Below, in pieces: positions 8,428 through 16,904 of a stretch of DNA of 64,000 bases. Each line of letters opens with the position of its first letter. Within the stretch, counting starts at the first letter, position 1. The notes below the pieces were generated by a model that worked only from the letters and a program-made list of their open reading frames with translations, made no database searches and was not told where the DNA came from. A program made the position numbers and the translations under genes. The stretch is from the NCBI RefSeq assembly GCF_037414475.1, contig NZ_CP147913.1, forward strand, positions 8,876,501-8,940,500. The letters run 5' to 3'. Source of the DNA: Myxococcus stipitatus (GTDB lineage Bacteria > Myxococcota > Myxococcia > Myxococcales > Myxococcaceae).

Positions 8428-9561
8428 ATGGGCACCCACCATCCAGACCACCCCGCCGCCAAGCCCTTCATCCTCTTCACCGCCGGGGCCACGTCGTACG
8501 AACTCATCCAGTACCTCGGCGTTCGCGGCTCCGGAGAGCTGCTCATCGCCCGCAGGCACTACGCGGACACGCCGGGCGACCTGGTCCTCATCAAGCGCTT
8601 GCAAGACGTGGGCGACGAACTCGGGCGCGCGCGGCTGCGCGAAGAGGTCAAGCTGTTGATGCGATTGTCCCATCCGGCCATCGCCCAGGTCTTCCTGGTG
8701 CGTGTGCATGATGGATTGCCTCACCTCGTCATGGAGTACGTGGATGGCCAGAGCCTGGAGACGCTGGTCAGCTATGCGGCGCTGCGCCGCCGTCCCTTGT
8801 CGGAGGCCTTCGCCGCCTACGTGGGCGCGGAGGTCGCGGACGCGCTCCACCACGCGCATACCCTGGAGGATGACCGGGGCCGGCCCCTGGGACTCGTCCA
8901 CCGGGACGTCAGCCCTCGCGCCTTGCGGCTGGATTCGCGGGGGCATGTGAAGCTCTCGGACTTCGCCCTAGCCTGGGCTCGGCTCCCGGGGCGTGTGGCC
9001 ACCGAAGCGCATGTCGTCCGGGGGGACCTCGCCTATTGCTCGCCGGAGGCACTGTTGCGCCGGCCCCTGGATGGCCGCTCGGACCTGTTCTCGCTGGGCG
9101 TGGTGTTGCTGGAGCTGCTCACGGGGTTGCATCTGCTGGACCTGGAGCCCGTGGAGCGCGCGGCGCTCGCGTCGGGGCCGCTGCCAGAGTCGGAGCTGCT
9201 CGTGGCGGAGTCGCCCAGCTGGCTTTCGGCGCCCATGATGGCCGCGCGCATGGCGTGCTTCTCTCCGCGGCATGTGGAACAGGTGACGGCGTCCCTGTCC
9301 TCATCGCTGCGGGCCATCCTCTCGCGGCTCTTGCAGCGGGAGCCGGAGGAGCGTTTCCAGACAGCCCTGGAGCTGCGGGATGCCCTGCGCGCCGTGCTGG
9401 TGGGGCGGGGGTATGGGTATGGCCCCCCAGAGGCGGCTCGCGAAGCGGCGCAGGTCCGGCAGGAGGCTCGCTCCCGGCGGCGCGCCGCGGACGTGTTGTC
9501 CCCGGATGATGCGTTCCCTTCGCCCTTCGGACACCGTGACAGTCACGCGGCTGGGACGTGA
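8428..9561 (+). CDS. Serine/threonine kinase-like protein, probable pseudokinase
   Basis: 377 aa from the ATG at 8428 (AGGAG 12 bases upstream). The protein-kinase fold is clear: a Gly loop GVRGSGE (31-37), VLIKRL with beta-3 Lys56, alpha-C Glu73, hinge VMEYVDGQSL, HRDVSP (158-163), SPEALL (205-210) and a DLFSLGVVLLELLTG helix. Two catalytic positions are altered: the Asn five residues after the catalytic Asp160 is Ala165, and DFG is DFA (178-180). Loss of the metal-binding Asn suggests weak or no phosphotransfer. No membrane segment or C-terminal sensor is present. Myxobacteria carry very many such kinases. It may act as an allosteric or scaffold partner of another kinase. It stands alone in the forward direction. 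Confidence 0.8.
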   Translation: MGTHHPDHPAAKPFILFTAGATSYELIQYLGVRGSGELLIARRHYADTPGDLVLIKRLQDVGDELGRARLREEVKLLMRLSHPAIAQVFLVRVHDGLPHLVMEYVDGQSLETLVSYAALRRRPLSEAFAAYVGAEVADALHHAHTLEDDRGRPLGLVHRDVSPRALRLDSRGHVKLSDFALAWARLPGRVATEAHVVRGDLAYCSPEALLRRPLDGRSDLFSLGVVLLELLTGLHLLDLEPVERAALASGPLPESELLVAESPSWLSAPMMAARMACFSPRHVEQVTASLSSSLRAILSRLLQREPEERFQTALELRDALRAVLVGRGYGYGPPEAAREAAQVRQEARSRRRAADVLSPDDAFPSPFGHRDSHAAGT

Positions 9562-9648
9562 GCGGGCGTGTCGTGGGGGTGTCCGCCCGCGTCATCCGGT
9601 GGGGAGGGTGCTTGTCTGCCGTGCCCGGACAGGCAGACTCATGCGCCT

Positions 9649-10653
9649 ATGGGCGACGTGAACGAACTTCACCAGCGCTGGTGCATCGCGGACGGGCACG
9701 CGGACTCCCTCATGTGGAACCGCGACTTGTGCACGCGCTCCGACGAGGGGCACGTGGACTTCCCCCGGCTGCGGGAAGCGGGGGTGAAGCTTCAGTGCTT
9801 CACCATCGTCACCCGCGGCTTTCCCTTCATCGGTGGCTTCCCGGTGTTCGCCGCGTGGCGCGGCTGGCCCCGGGAGGCGCGTGCCAGCGAGTGGACACGC
9901 GCGCTGTGGCAAATCGAGCGCATGGAGGCGTTCTGTCAGCGCTCGGACGGCGCGGTGCGTGTCGCGACGTCCCGGCAGGTGTTGGACGACAACCTCGCCC
10001 AGGGGCGCCTGTCCGCGGTGCTGGGCGTGGAGGGAGGACATGCCATCGAAGGCCAGGTGGCGCGGCTGGCCGAGCTGCATCGCCGCGGCGTGCGCTTCAT
10101 GGGCCTCACCCACTTGTCCAACAATGATTTGGGAGGTTCCTCGTTCCCCATGATGGGCAACCGGGGGCTGACGGGGTTGGGACAGGACGTGGTGGAGGAG
10201 ATGGCCCGCCTGGGGTTGAGCGTGGACGTGGCGCACGCCTCCGAGCGCACGCTGGAGCATCTTTTTTCGCATCCCACGGTCCGCTTCTTCTGCTCCCACA
10301 CGGGAGTGCGGGCGGCCGGTGGTGGATGGCGCAACTTGAGTGATGCCTCCCTGCGTGTCATCGCGGACCGGGGCGGTGTCGTGGGCATCATCTTCGCCCC
10401 GGTGTATCTGGGCGGCGACTCGGTGGATGACGTGGTTCGCCACATCGAGCACGCGGTGGATGTCATGGGTGAAGAGGGCGTGGGGCTGGGCTCGGACTAC
10501 GACGGAATGGTTCCGCTGCCCAAGGGGATGAAGGACGTCACGGACCTGCACTTGCTCACCACGGCACTGCTGCGCCGCCATCCGGAGTCATGGGTGGAAC
10601 GTGTCATGGGCGGAAACTTCCGGCGTTTCTTCCAGTCGACACTGGGTGGTTGA
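9649..10653 (+). CDS. Membrane dipeptidase family M19 (renal dipeptidase-like)
   Basis: 334 aa from the ATG at 9649. The M19 metal ligands are visible: H17-x-D19 in DGHADS, E128 in GVEGGHAI, H196 in DVAHAS, H217 in CSHTGVRA, and the closing Asp in GLGSDYDG (281-286). The family hydrolyses dipeptides, including D-amino-acid dipeptides, using two zinc ions. No signal peptide is seen with this start, so a cytoplasmic enzyme is predicted. An inverted repeat (GTCTGCC 9614-9620 / GGCAGAC 9632-9638) lies just upstream of the start and could mask or shape the leader. Length and motifs are normal for the family. Confidence 0.88.
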   Translation: MGDVNELHQRWCIADGHADSLMWNRDLCTRSDEGHVDFPRLREAGVKLQCFTIVTRGFPFIGGFPVFAAWRGWPREARASEWTRALWQIERMEAFCQRSDGAVRVATSRQVLDDNLAQGRLSAVLGVEGGHAIEGQVARLAELHRRGVRFMGLTHLSNNDLGGSSFPMMGNRGLTGLGQDVVEEMARLGLSVDVAHASERTLEHLFSHPTVRFFCSHTGVRAAGGGWRNLSDASLRVIADRGGVVGIIFAPVYLGGDSVDDVVRHIEHAVDVMGEEGVGLGSDYDGMVPLPKGMKDVTDLHLLTTALLRRHPESWVERVMGGNFRRFFQSTLGG

Positions 10654-10678
10654 CCTGTGGCGGGACGCTCGAAATATT
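10650..10678 (+). promoter_or_regulatory. Possible sigma-70 promoter for the lipoprotein at 10691
   Basis: TTGACC (10650-10655), 17 bases, AATATT (10673-10678). The predicted start of transcription is only about six bases before the ATG, so the message would be almost leaderless. The -35 overlaps the stop codon of the dipeptidase gene. Confidence 0.35.
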
Positions 10679-10690
10679 CGTCGGACGCTC

Positions 10691-11071
10691 ATGAACCGCT
10701 CACTTCTTGCCCTCGTGTCCGTTGTTGGCTCCCTCCTCTTCACCGGCTGCGGTGGCCCCAAGGCGGGTGATGACTGCGACGGAGGTGGGTTCGTCTGTCA
10801 GGAGGCCGTCCTCGCGCTGGAGTGCCGCTCCGGCACGTGGCGGGAGGTGCCGTGCCGTGGCCCGCTGGGCTGCCGCGAGTCGGATGACGCGGTTCGCTGC
10901 GACACGTCTGGCAACGACGCCGGGGACGCGTGTGCCTCCAGCGCCGAGGGCCGGGGCCTGTGCCGCCGCGATGGCAAGGCGGTGCTGGAGTGCCGCCAGG
11001 GCGTGTTGGTGGAGACGGCCTCGTGTGTTTCCTGCGTGGTGCAGAACTCCGAAGTGACCTGCCAGCCGTGA
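10691..11071 (+). CDS. Cys-rich putative lipoprotein, function unknown
   Basis: 126 aa from the ATG at 10691; the frame is open further upstream inside the dipeptidase gene. A signal peptide ends LLFTGC, a good lipobox. The mature part contains about a dozen cysteines in two similar repeats of the form C-x-W-or-L...EVPC / ETASC (ALECRSGTWREVPC and VLECRQGVLVETASC), suggesting two small disulfide-bonded modules. No known domain is recognised. The dipeptidase ends 37 bases upstream on the same strand, but a promoter-like sequence between them suggests separate expression. Probably an outer-membrane or periplasmic lipoprotein. Confidence 0.6.
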   Translation: MNRSLLALVSVVGSLLFTGCGGPKAGDDCDGGGFVCQEAVLALECRSGTWREVPCRGPLGCRESDDAVRCDTSGNDAGDACASSAEGRGLCRRDGKAVLECRQGVLVETASCVSCVVQNSEVTCQP

Positions 11072-11241
11072 GCCGTTGAAGGCTGTCAGGCCCCTTGGAT
11101 TCGTGGCGTGTGGTAGCGTCGGAGCGCCGCTCGCGGGACTCCGATGCGACTTCCGAATCATGCCTTTGGAGCCTGACACGCTGGTCGTTTCACTTCTCCC
11201 CGAGCGGCGCTCATCTCTCCTGTCTGGAGGTTGTGCGCACG

Positions 11242-12738
11242 ATGGCCGTGGCCGCCGAAGTCCGCGTCGAACAGGTCGCCCGCGAGGACCTGGTGATGTT
11301 CGTCAACGCGTGTTTCTCCTGCACGGGCCAGCGGGAGTTCTACGGTGACGCGCGGGGGCAGTCGGTCTCCATCGAGTTCCTCCACCAGTACATCCTCGGC
11401 AACTACCGGCGCCTGTATCGCCGCACGCTCGCGGCGGGCATCAATCACTTCAATCAGGCGCAGATCATCCTCAACCTGCTGGCCACCGGCACTCCCGTGG
11501 ACGCTCAAGAGCGCCGGGAGGAGGGGGCTCTCATCGCCGCCGCGCTGCGACGGCTTCCTCCGCAGCGCGCCTTTCGCGTGTTGGAGTCCCTTCGCTCGCG
11601 GCGCATCAACAACCGCCGTGCCCGAGCCATCGTCCGTGAGTATCTCGAGAGCCGCGCGGACCTCGCGTTCGACGCGGTGAAGTACCGCGCCAAGCTGCGC
11701 GCGGTCGTCGTGCACGGCCACTTGAAGTTGGGCGGGGAGCTGGGGCCGTTTCTCTTCCAGGGTTGGAAGAAGCGCGTCTACACCCAACCGCTGTTGGAGA
11801 CCTTCCGTCAGGCCCACTTCGCGCAGGAGGCCCTCTACGCGCTGCCGTACACGGTGGCGGAGGGGCTCGCGCAGAAGCACGGCGTGCCCCGGGATGTGTT
11901 CCTCCAGCGAATCGAACCGCGGCTGACCCAGGCCGAGCGTCTGCGCCTCCAGGAGTCCGCCGCGCGAGAAGGCGCCGAGGTCCCCCCGGTGGACCTGGCC
12001 CGCGCGCCCCTGACGAAGCTGTGTCTCTATGTGCTCGCGTTGAAGGACGAGGTCCGCCAGGAGCGCCGGGATGAGCTGCACACCGCGCTGATGCGCGCGT
12101 CGGAGCGGGTACTGGCCCGGGCCCCGGCGGCGTTGGGGCGTGTGGCCGCGGTGCTGGACAACAGTCATTCGTCATCGGGCTCGCTCCAGAAGCGCCGCCG
12201 CCCGCTGGGGGTCGCGCTGGCGTCGCACTATCTGCTGGGCGCCTCGGCTCGCGAGTACCGCGCGTTCTGGACATCCCCGGTGGAGGAGCCGCTGCGTGTC
12301 GCCGCGCGTGGGCAGACGGACCTGGCCACGCCGTTGCTGGCGGCATTGGAATGGGGCGCGGACCTGGTGGTCATCGTCTCGGATGGCTACGACAACGACC
12401 CGCCTCGCGCCGTGGCCGAGCTGACGCGGGTGTTCCGCGAGCGGCTGGACCCAGGACGCCGCACCGCGCTGGTCCACGTCAATCCCGTCTTCGACGCGGA
12501 TGAGTACGCACCTCGCTCGCTAGGAGAGGCCGTGGCGACCGTGGGTGTGCGTGACGCGGAGGATGTTCCGACGGTGCTGGGCTTCGCCCGGTTCGCGGAG
12601 GGCACCGCGTCGTTGTTGGAGTTGGAGCGCTATCTCGCCGCGAGGATGGCGTCGTGGTTGGAGCGTGAGCCTCGCAAGGCCGAGGACGCCGCATGGAGGT
12701 CGCCCGGTGAGCCCGTCCGCGATGAGGAGGAGGCATGA
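11242..12738 (+). CDS. vWA-domain protein with helical N-terminus (TROVE/Ro-like layout)
   Basis: 498 aa from the ATG at 11242 (GGAGG 11 bases upstream). Residues of about 10-290 are almost all helical and Arg-rich, like an alpha-solenoid. From about 300 a von Willebrand A domain carries an intact metal-ion site: D306-N-S308-H-S310, T359 in GQTDL and D381 in VIVSDG. A helical solenoid followed by a vWA domain is the arrangement of Ro/TROVE RNA-binding proteins, and the N-terminal charge fits nucleic-acid binding, but no TROVE signature was confirmed. No membrane segment is present. The stop overlaps the next gene's start (ATGA), so the two products are probably made together and may form a complex. 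Confidence 0.65.
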   Translation: MAVAAEVRVEQVAREDLVMFVNACFSCTGQREFYGDARGQSVSIEFLHQYILGNYRRLYRRTLAAGINHFNQAQIILNLLATGTPVDAQERREEGALIAAALRRLPPQRAFRVLESLRSRRINNRRARAIVREYLESRADLAFDAVKYRAKLRAVVVHGHLKLGGELGPFLFQGWKKRVYTQPLLETFRQAHFAQEALYALPYTVAEGLAQKHGVPRDVFLQRIEPRLTQAERLRLQESAAREGAEVPPVDLARAPLTKLCLYVLALKDEVRQERRDELHTALMRASERVLARAPAALGRVAAVLDNSHSSSGSLQKRRRPLGVALASHYLLGASAREYRAFWTSPVEEPLRVAARGQTDLATPLLAALEWGADLVVIVSDGYDNDPPRAVAELTRVFRERLDPGRRTALVHVNPVFDADEYAPRSLGEAVATVGVRDAEDVPTVLGFARFAEGTASLLELERYLAARMASWLEREPRKAEDAAWRSPGEPVRDEEEA

Positions 12739-13910
12739 GCCGCGCGCGACTCATCCAACGTCTGGAACTCCAGGGGCTGCGGCTCGCGCCTTCGCAGGTC
12801 TGGGGACAGGTTCGGCTGGTGCCCGTGCTGCGAGACGAGGTGAGGGGAGACCTTCGCTTCGCACACCGGAACTACGGTGATGCGGTGTCCGTGGTGTCCG
12901 TCCAGGGAGCGCCGGCGGCGCGTGGCCTCAAGTATGTCTCGTACATTCCCCATGGGCTGGTGATGACCTGGGGCAACCGTCAGGCAGAAGCTGTCTACGG
13001 CACGCGCCTGCAGGCACAGGACGGCAAGAAGGTGGATGCGGGCGCGTTCTCGGTGCGTCTCCTGCACCGCATGGTGCATCGCGAGGACCGCAACCAGCTG
13101 CGCATGTTGCCGCTACACCTCGCGATGGAGGGCTTCCTGGCGCGGTACTTCGGCGGGCCGGACATCGCCTGGTCCGAGTACTCACGTGACGGGTTGTCAC
13201 GCGGGTTGAATCCTCGCAGCGAGGCCTCGATTCCTGGCTGGGCCAGCTTCGCGCTGGACGGTGCGTTGCGCACCTTCGAGCTTCATGAGCGCCAGGTGGG
13301 GTTGCTGCTCTTCAACGCGGACGAGCTGCTCTCCGCCTTCATCGTCGCGCATCCGGACGACTACCGCGCCCTGCACCGCACGCTGCTCGAGGACTTCTAC
13401 GGCGACCTGCTGCTGCAGTACGGCTATCTCCAGGTGGTGGGTGAACTGGGGCTGCGTCTGGACGCGAGCCGCGTGTCGAGTGTCGCGGACCTGCGTGAGC
13501 AGGTGGCGCGCATGCGCGAGGACTGGGCGACCTTCCATGGCTTCATGGCGGGCGGACTGTTCGGCGTGGAGGTGACGGCGCGGAAGGCCTACGAGGCCGG
13601 CCCCTTCCTCCTCCAGCACTTCCACACCCGCCTCATCCCCTCGGAGGAGAACCACCTGGGCGAGGCCATCATCGGTCCGGACGGGACGCTGGAGTACCTC
13701 AAGACCTACCGGCTCTCCGCGGCCCAGACGCGTCGCGCGTACCTGCTGCAACAGCTGGCGGGTTCACAGTGGAACCTGGACGATGCCGCGAAGGCGCTGG
13801 GCTCCACCCGGACGGACCTGGTCGTCCGGCTCCACAACGCGGGCTTTGGCTACCTGCTCAAACCCCACGTGCTCGAGGAGGCACAGCGCTCGAACGCGTG
13901 GGGCCGTTGA
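12735..13910 (+). CDS. Protein with ARPP-like body and Fis-type C-terminal helix-turn-helix
   Basis: 391 aa, four-base overlap with the vWA gene and a GAGGAGG ribosome site inside it. The first 320 residues have no confidently recognised motif; a weak resemblance to the ARPP-type domains described beside ADP-ribosylglycohydrolases is recalled, not tested. The last 60 residues look like a Fis-type helix-turn-helix: RRAYLLQQLAGSQWNLDDAA then KALGSTRTDLVVRLHNAGF, a tail usually found on sigma-54 activators. There is no AAA+ domain, so it is not a classical activator. Likely a DNA- or RNA-binding partner of the vWA protein. No signal or membrane segment. Confidence 0.6.
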   Translation: MSRARLIQRLELQGLRLAPSQVWGQVRLVPVLRDEVRGDLRFAHRNYGDAVSVVSVQGAPAARGLKYVSYIPHGLVMTWGNRQAEAVYGTRLQAQDGKKVDAGAFSVRLLHRMVHREDRNQLRMLPLHLAMEGFLARYFGGPDIAWSEYSRDGLSRGLNPRSEASIPGWASFALDGALRTFELHERQVGLLLFNADELLSAFIVAHPDDYRALHRTLLEDFYGDLLLQYGYLQVVGELGLRLDASRVSSVADLREQVARMREDWATFHGFMAGGLFGVEVTARKAYEAGPFLLQHFHTRLIPSEENHLGEAIIGPDGTLEYLKTYRLSAAQTRRAYLLQQLAGSQWNLDDAAKALGSTRTDLVVRLHNAGFGYLLKPHVLEEAQRSNAWGR

Positions 13911-13921
13911 CGCTCCCTCGG

Positions 13922-14704
13922 TCAGAGGGATGAGAGGAACGAGTCGAGCACCGCGTTGACGTGCTCGGGCTGTTCCTGGTTGGCCAGATGCGCGGCGCCG
14001 GGGATGACCTCCAACCTGGCGCCCGTGACGAGGTCCACCATCTGCTTCGCTTTCTCCAGCGGAGTGATGGCGTCGTGTTCGCCCACCACCACCAGCGCGG
14101 GGCCCGCATAGCGCGCGAGGATGTCCTTGCTGTCGGGGCGCAGCGCCATGCCCCGCTGCGCGGCGGCGATGCCCACGGGAGAAGCGGCGCGCATGAGCGC
14201 CTCTACCTGCCGTCCAGCGGGGGAGGCGGGGCCTGCCGAGACCAGCTTGGGGAGGAGCGCCTGGATGATGGGGTCCACGCCCTTCTCCAGCGCTTCGACT
14301 GCGGACGCTTCCCGCCGGGCCTTGCCCGCGTCGTCGTCCGCGGTGCATTGCGTATCCATCAGCAGGAGCCCCGCCACGCGCCCGGCGTCCTCGCGCAAGA
14401 GGGCCATGGCCGCATAGCCACCCATGGAGACACCGCCCACCACGGCGCGGTCGATGTTCAGCGCATCGAGCAGTGAGAGCGCGTCCTCGGCGATGCGAGA
14501 CATCAGCGTGGGGCCTTCGCCGGGCTTGCTCTGCCCGAAGCCCCGGATGTCCGGGACGATGAAGCGGTAGCGCCCGGAGAGTGCGTTCACCTGGGCATCG
14601 AAGGCGCCGCCGTGGAGGGGAAAGGCGTGGAGCAGGAGCACCGCCGGGCCTTGGCCCACGTCGCGGTAATGCAGGGGGATTCCATCCACGGTGAGGGTCG
14701 GCAT
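13922..14704 (-). CDS. Alpha/beta hydrolase
   Basis: 260 aa from the ATG at 14704, preceded by GGAGG five bases upstream; an in-frame extension to 14788 runs into corA and is rejected. The canonical triad is visible: Ser93 in GGVSMGG, Asp in VVGEHDAITP and His in PGAAHLANQEQPE. The oxyanion strand is LLLHAFPLHG. The pattern is that of small esterases and 3-oxoadipate enol-lactonase-like hydrolases; the substrate is unknown. It ends 11 bases from the convergent Fis-type gene and begins 17 bases after corA, so it is probably co-transcribed with corA. Confidence 0.85.
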   Translation of the reverse strand: MPTLTVDGIPLHYRDVGQGPAVLLLHAFPLHGGAFDAQVNALSGRYRFIVPDIRGFGQSKPGEGPTLMSRIAEDALSLLDALNIDRAVVGGVSMGGYAAMALLREDAGRVAGLLLMDTQCTADDDAGKARREASAVEALEKGVDPIIQALLPKLVSAGPASPAGRQVEALMRAASPVGIAAAQRGMALRPDSKDILARYAGPALVVVGEHDAITPLEKAKQMVDLVTGARLEVIPGAAHLANQEQPEHVNAVLDSFLSSL

Positions 14705-14721
14705 GTGTCCTCCGCTAGAGC

Positions 14722-15663
14722 TCAGAGCCACTGCTTGTGCTTGAACCAGAAGAACAAGCTGATGGGCAGGCCGATGATCATCGCCCACATGGAGATGTAG
14801 AAGCCCGTGCCCGACAGGGCATCGAAGTTCTGCCCGAAGAATCCAACGATGAACGAGAGCGGCAGGAAGATGGTGGCGAAGATGGTGAGCTGCTTGGTGA
14901 TGTCGTTCGTCTTGTTGGCCACCATGGACAGGTAGCCATCCATGACGTTGCCCAGGATGTCCCGGCCCGAGTCGATCTGCTCGTACAGCCGCACCAGGTG
15001 GTCATACACATCGCGGAAGTAGAGCGTGGAGCGCTCGTCCACATGCGGAATCCCGCGCCGCGCCATCAGCCCCACCACGTCCCGCTGGGGCGACAGCACG
15101 CGGCGAAGCTGAACCAGCATCCGCTTCATCTCGAAGATGCGCTGCAGATGGCTCTTCTCCGCCTTCTCGAAGATGGAGACCTCCAGGTCCTCGAGCTCCT
15201 CGCTGAAGTTGTCGAGGATGGGGAACTGCGCATCCACGAGTGCGTCCGCCATCAAGTACAGCATGAAGTCCGTGCCGCGCCCCAGTGTCGATACCGGGTC
15301 CTGCCGCACGCGCTGGATGATGGTCTCCAGTCCCAGGAAGGGCAGCTCGTGCACGCTGATGATCCACTCCTTCGCGAGGAAGAAGTGGTGCTCATGCATC
15401 GTCAGGTCACATACGTCCTTGCCGGCGGTGAAACCCTGCAGCACGACGAAGACGTGGTTGGGGTACTCCTCCAGCTTGGGACGCTGGTCCAGGTGGAGGC
15501 AGTCCTCGACGGCGAGCTTGTGGAGGCCAAAGCGCTCGGCCAGCCGGGCCATGGTCGCCTCGTCTGGCTGGAGGACGTCCACCCACTTGCGGCCTTCTTC
15601 CCCGAGCAGCTCCTCACCCCCCGTGAAGAGGGTTCCGTCCCTGAACAGACAGACCTGAATCAT
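14722..15663 (-). CDS. corA: CorA-family divalent metal ion transporter with GQN signature
   Basis: 313 aa from the ATG at 15663 (GGGAG nine bases upstream); upstream in-frame codons overlap the divergent gene. The architecture is CorA-like: an N-terminal alpha/beta cytoplasmic domain, a long helix (SEELEDLEVSIFEKAEKSHL), then two C-terminal membrane helices (IFATIFLPLSFIVGFFGQNF and FYISMWAMIIGLPISLFFWF) and a basic tail KHKQWL. The pore-mouth motif that is normally GMN is GQN here (277-279). From family knowledge this motif binds hydrated Mg2+, so ion selectivity or rate may differ. Inner membrane, pentamer expected. It precedes an alpha/beta hydrolase gene. Confidence 0.85.
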   Translation of the reverse strand: MIQVCLFRDGTLFTGGEELLGEEGRKWVDVLQPDEATMARLAERFGLHKLAVEDCLHLDQRPKLEEYPNHVFVVLQGFTAGKDVCDLTMHEHHFFLAKEWIISVHELPFLGLETIIQRVRQDPVSTLGRGTDFMLYLMADALVDAQFPILDNFSEELEDLEVSIFEKAEKSHLQRIFEMKRMLVQLRRVLSPQRDVVGLMARRGIPHVDERSTLYFRDVYDHLVRLYEQIDSGRDILGNVMDGYLSMVANKTNDITKQLTIFATIFLPLSFIVGFFGQNFDALSGTGFYISMWAMIIGLPISLFFWFKHKQWL

Positions 15664-15743
15664 CCCGTAGCGCTCCCGGGCCTTGCGGCGCGGCCCCAGG
15701 CCGAGTGCTAGAACTCCCCCGCGCGGAAGTCGAGCGCTAGAGT

Positions 15744-16904
15744 GTGCCCCCCGTGTCCGTTGACGCTGAAAACCCGCAGACCTCATTGACCCCGAGGCTG
15801 GAAGAGCTCCTTCAAGCCCATCCCGACCGCGCCTTCGCGGGCCGGTTGCGAAAGGTGTATGCCGCCGCGGCCCAGGCCATTGGCCGCCTGAGCGACATGG
15901 ACCTGGTGAAGTACGAAACGCCGGTGGTGGATTCCAGTCCGGACCTGTCCCTGTGGGAGGAGATGGCGCCCGTCATCCGCGACACGGTGATGGACGTCAA
16001 CGCGCTGCTCAACGTCATCCGTGAGCAGTTCCCCGCCCAGCCCGGGGCCAACGTCGCGGACCTGGTGAACAGCGGCCGCGCGCGCGAGCCCGCGATGATG
16101 CTCCACGACGCCATGACCCTGCTGGCCCAGGGCGTCACCCAGCTCGGCGAGGCGATGCGCACCCCCTCCGTGGTGAGCGACCGCTGGACGCTGCTGGCGG
16201 AGATCCAACGCTTCCGCGCGCGGTTCCGCGAGCAGATAAGCAACCTGGTCTTCGAGACGGCGGGCACCTTCGGCGAGGTGACGCGTGCTCAGGTCGTCCC
16301 TGGGCATGAGGCGGAGGTGAAGGCCGCCGTCACCGTGCGGGCCATCACCGCGGACCTGGGCCGCATCCTGACCTCGCGGCTTGGCAAGGTCCGTGACGCG
16401 GAGCCCGAGGACGTGCAGTGGAACGCGCAGCAGCTCCAGACGGAGATGGATGCGTTCGGCCGCACCGCCGCGTACCGGAACCTGCGCGCGCAGGACAAGC
16501 GGCACATCGTGGAGATGCGCGCGGAGGTGGGGCGGCTGGCGATTCTTCCCAACCCCTCGCGAGAGGACTTGCTCAAGGTGGTGGGGGAGCTGGAGGCGTT
16601 CGTTCGCGGCCTGGCCGCGGTGAACCAGCGGCAGATCCTCATCATCCATGACCGCGAGGTCTGGGCTTCCTGTGGTGTGACGCTGGAGCGCGGCCTGTCG
16701 CTGTCGGACTCCGATGCGCCGGTGGCGGCGAAGCTGCTGGCGGAGGCGGCGGCCCGTGCCCAGTCGCTTTATGGCCGGGCCTCGGAGCTGGATGCGTTCC
16801 TGCGCAAGGCGCGCAAGCAACCGCTGGCCCAGCTCACGGGCCCGGAGCTGCGTGTCACCATCGAGATCTTCCAGGGACTGCTCGCCCAACTGGACGTGAT
16901 GTGA
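15744..16904 (+). CDS. Helical hypothetical protein
   Basis: 386 aa from the GTG at 15744; a second GTG at 15753 is also possible, and a TAGAGT just before the first one would suit a leaderless start at the second. The protein is almost entirely helical, with repeated charged amphipathic stretches and no signal peptide, membrane helix or catalytic motif. No family is recognised. It is divergent from corA, and its stop overlaps the next ATG by one base (TGATG), so it is coupled to the HAD phosphatase. A cytoplasmic protein without assignable function. Confidence 0.65.
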   Translation: MPPVSVDAENPQTSLTPRLEELLQAHPDRAFAGRLRKVYAAAAQAIGRLSDMDLVKYETPVVDSSPDLSLWEEMAPVIRDTVMDVNALLNVIREQFPAQPGANVADLVNSGRAREPAMMLHDAMTLLAQGVTQLGEAMRTPSVVSDRWTLLAEIQRFRARFREQISNLVFETAGTFGEVTRAQVVPGHEAEVKAAVTVRAITADLGRILTSRLGKVRDAEPEDVQWNAQQLQTEMDAFGRTAAYRNLRAQDKRHIVEMRAEVGRLAILPNPSREDLLKVVGELEAFVRGLAAVNQRQILIIHDREVWASCGVTLERGLSLSDSDAPVAAKLLAEAAARAQSLYGRASELDAFLRKARKQPLAQLTGPELRVTIEIFQGLLAQLDVM

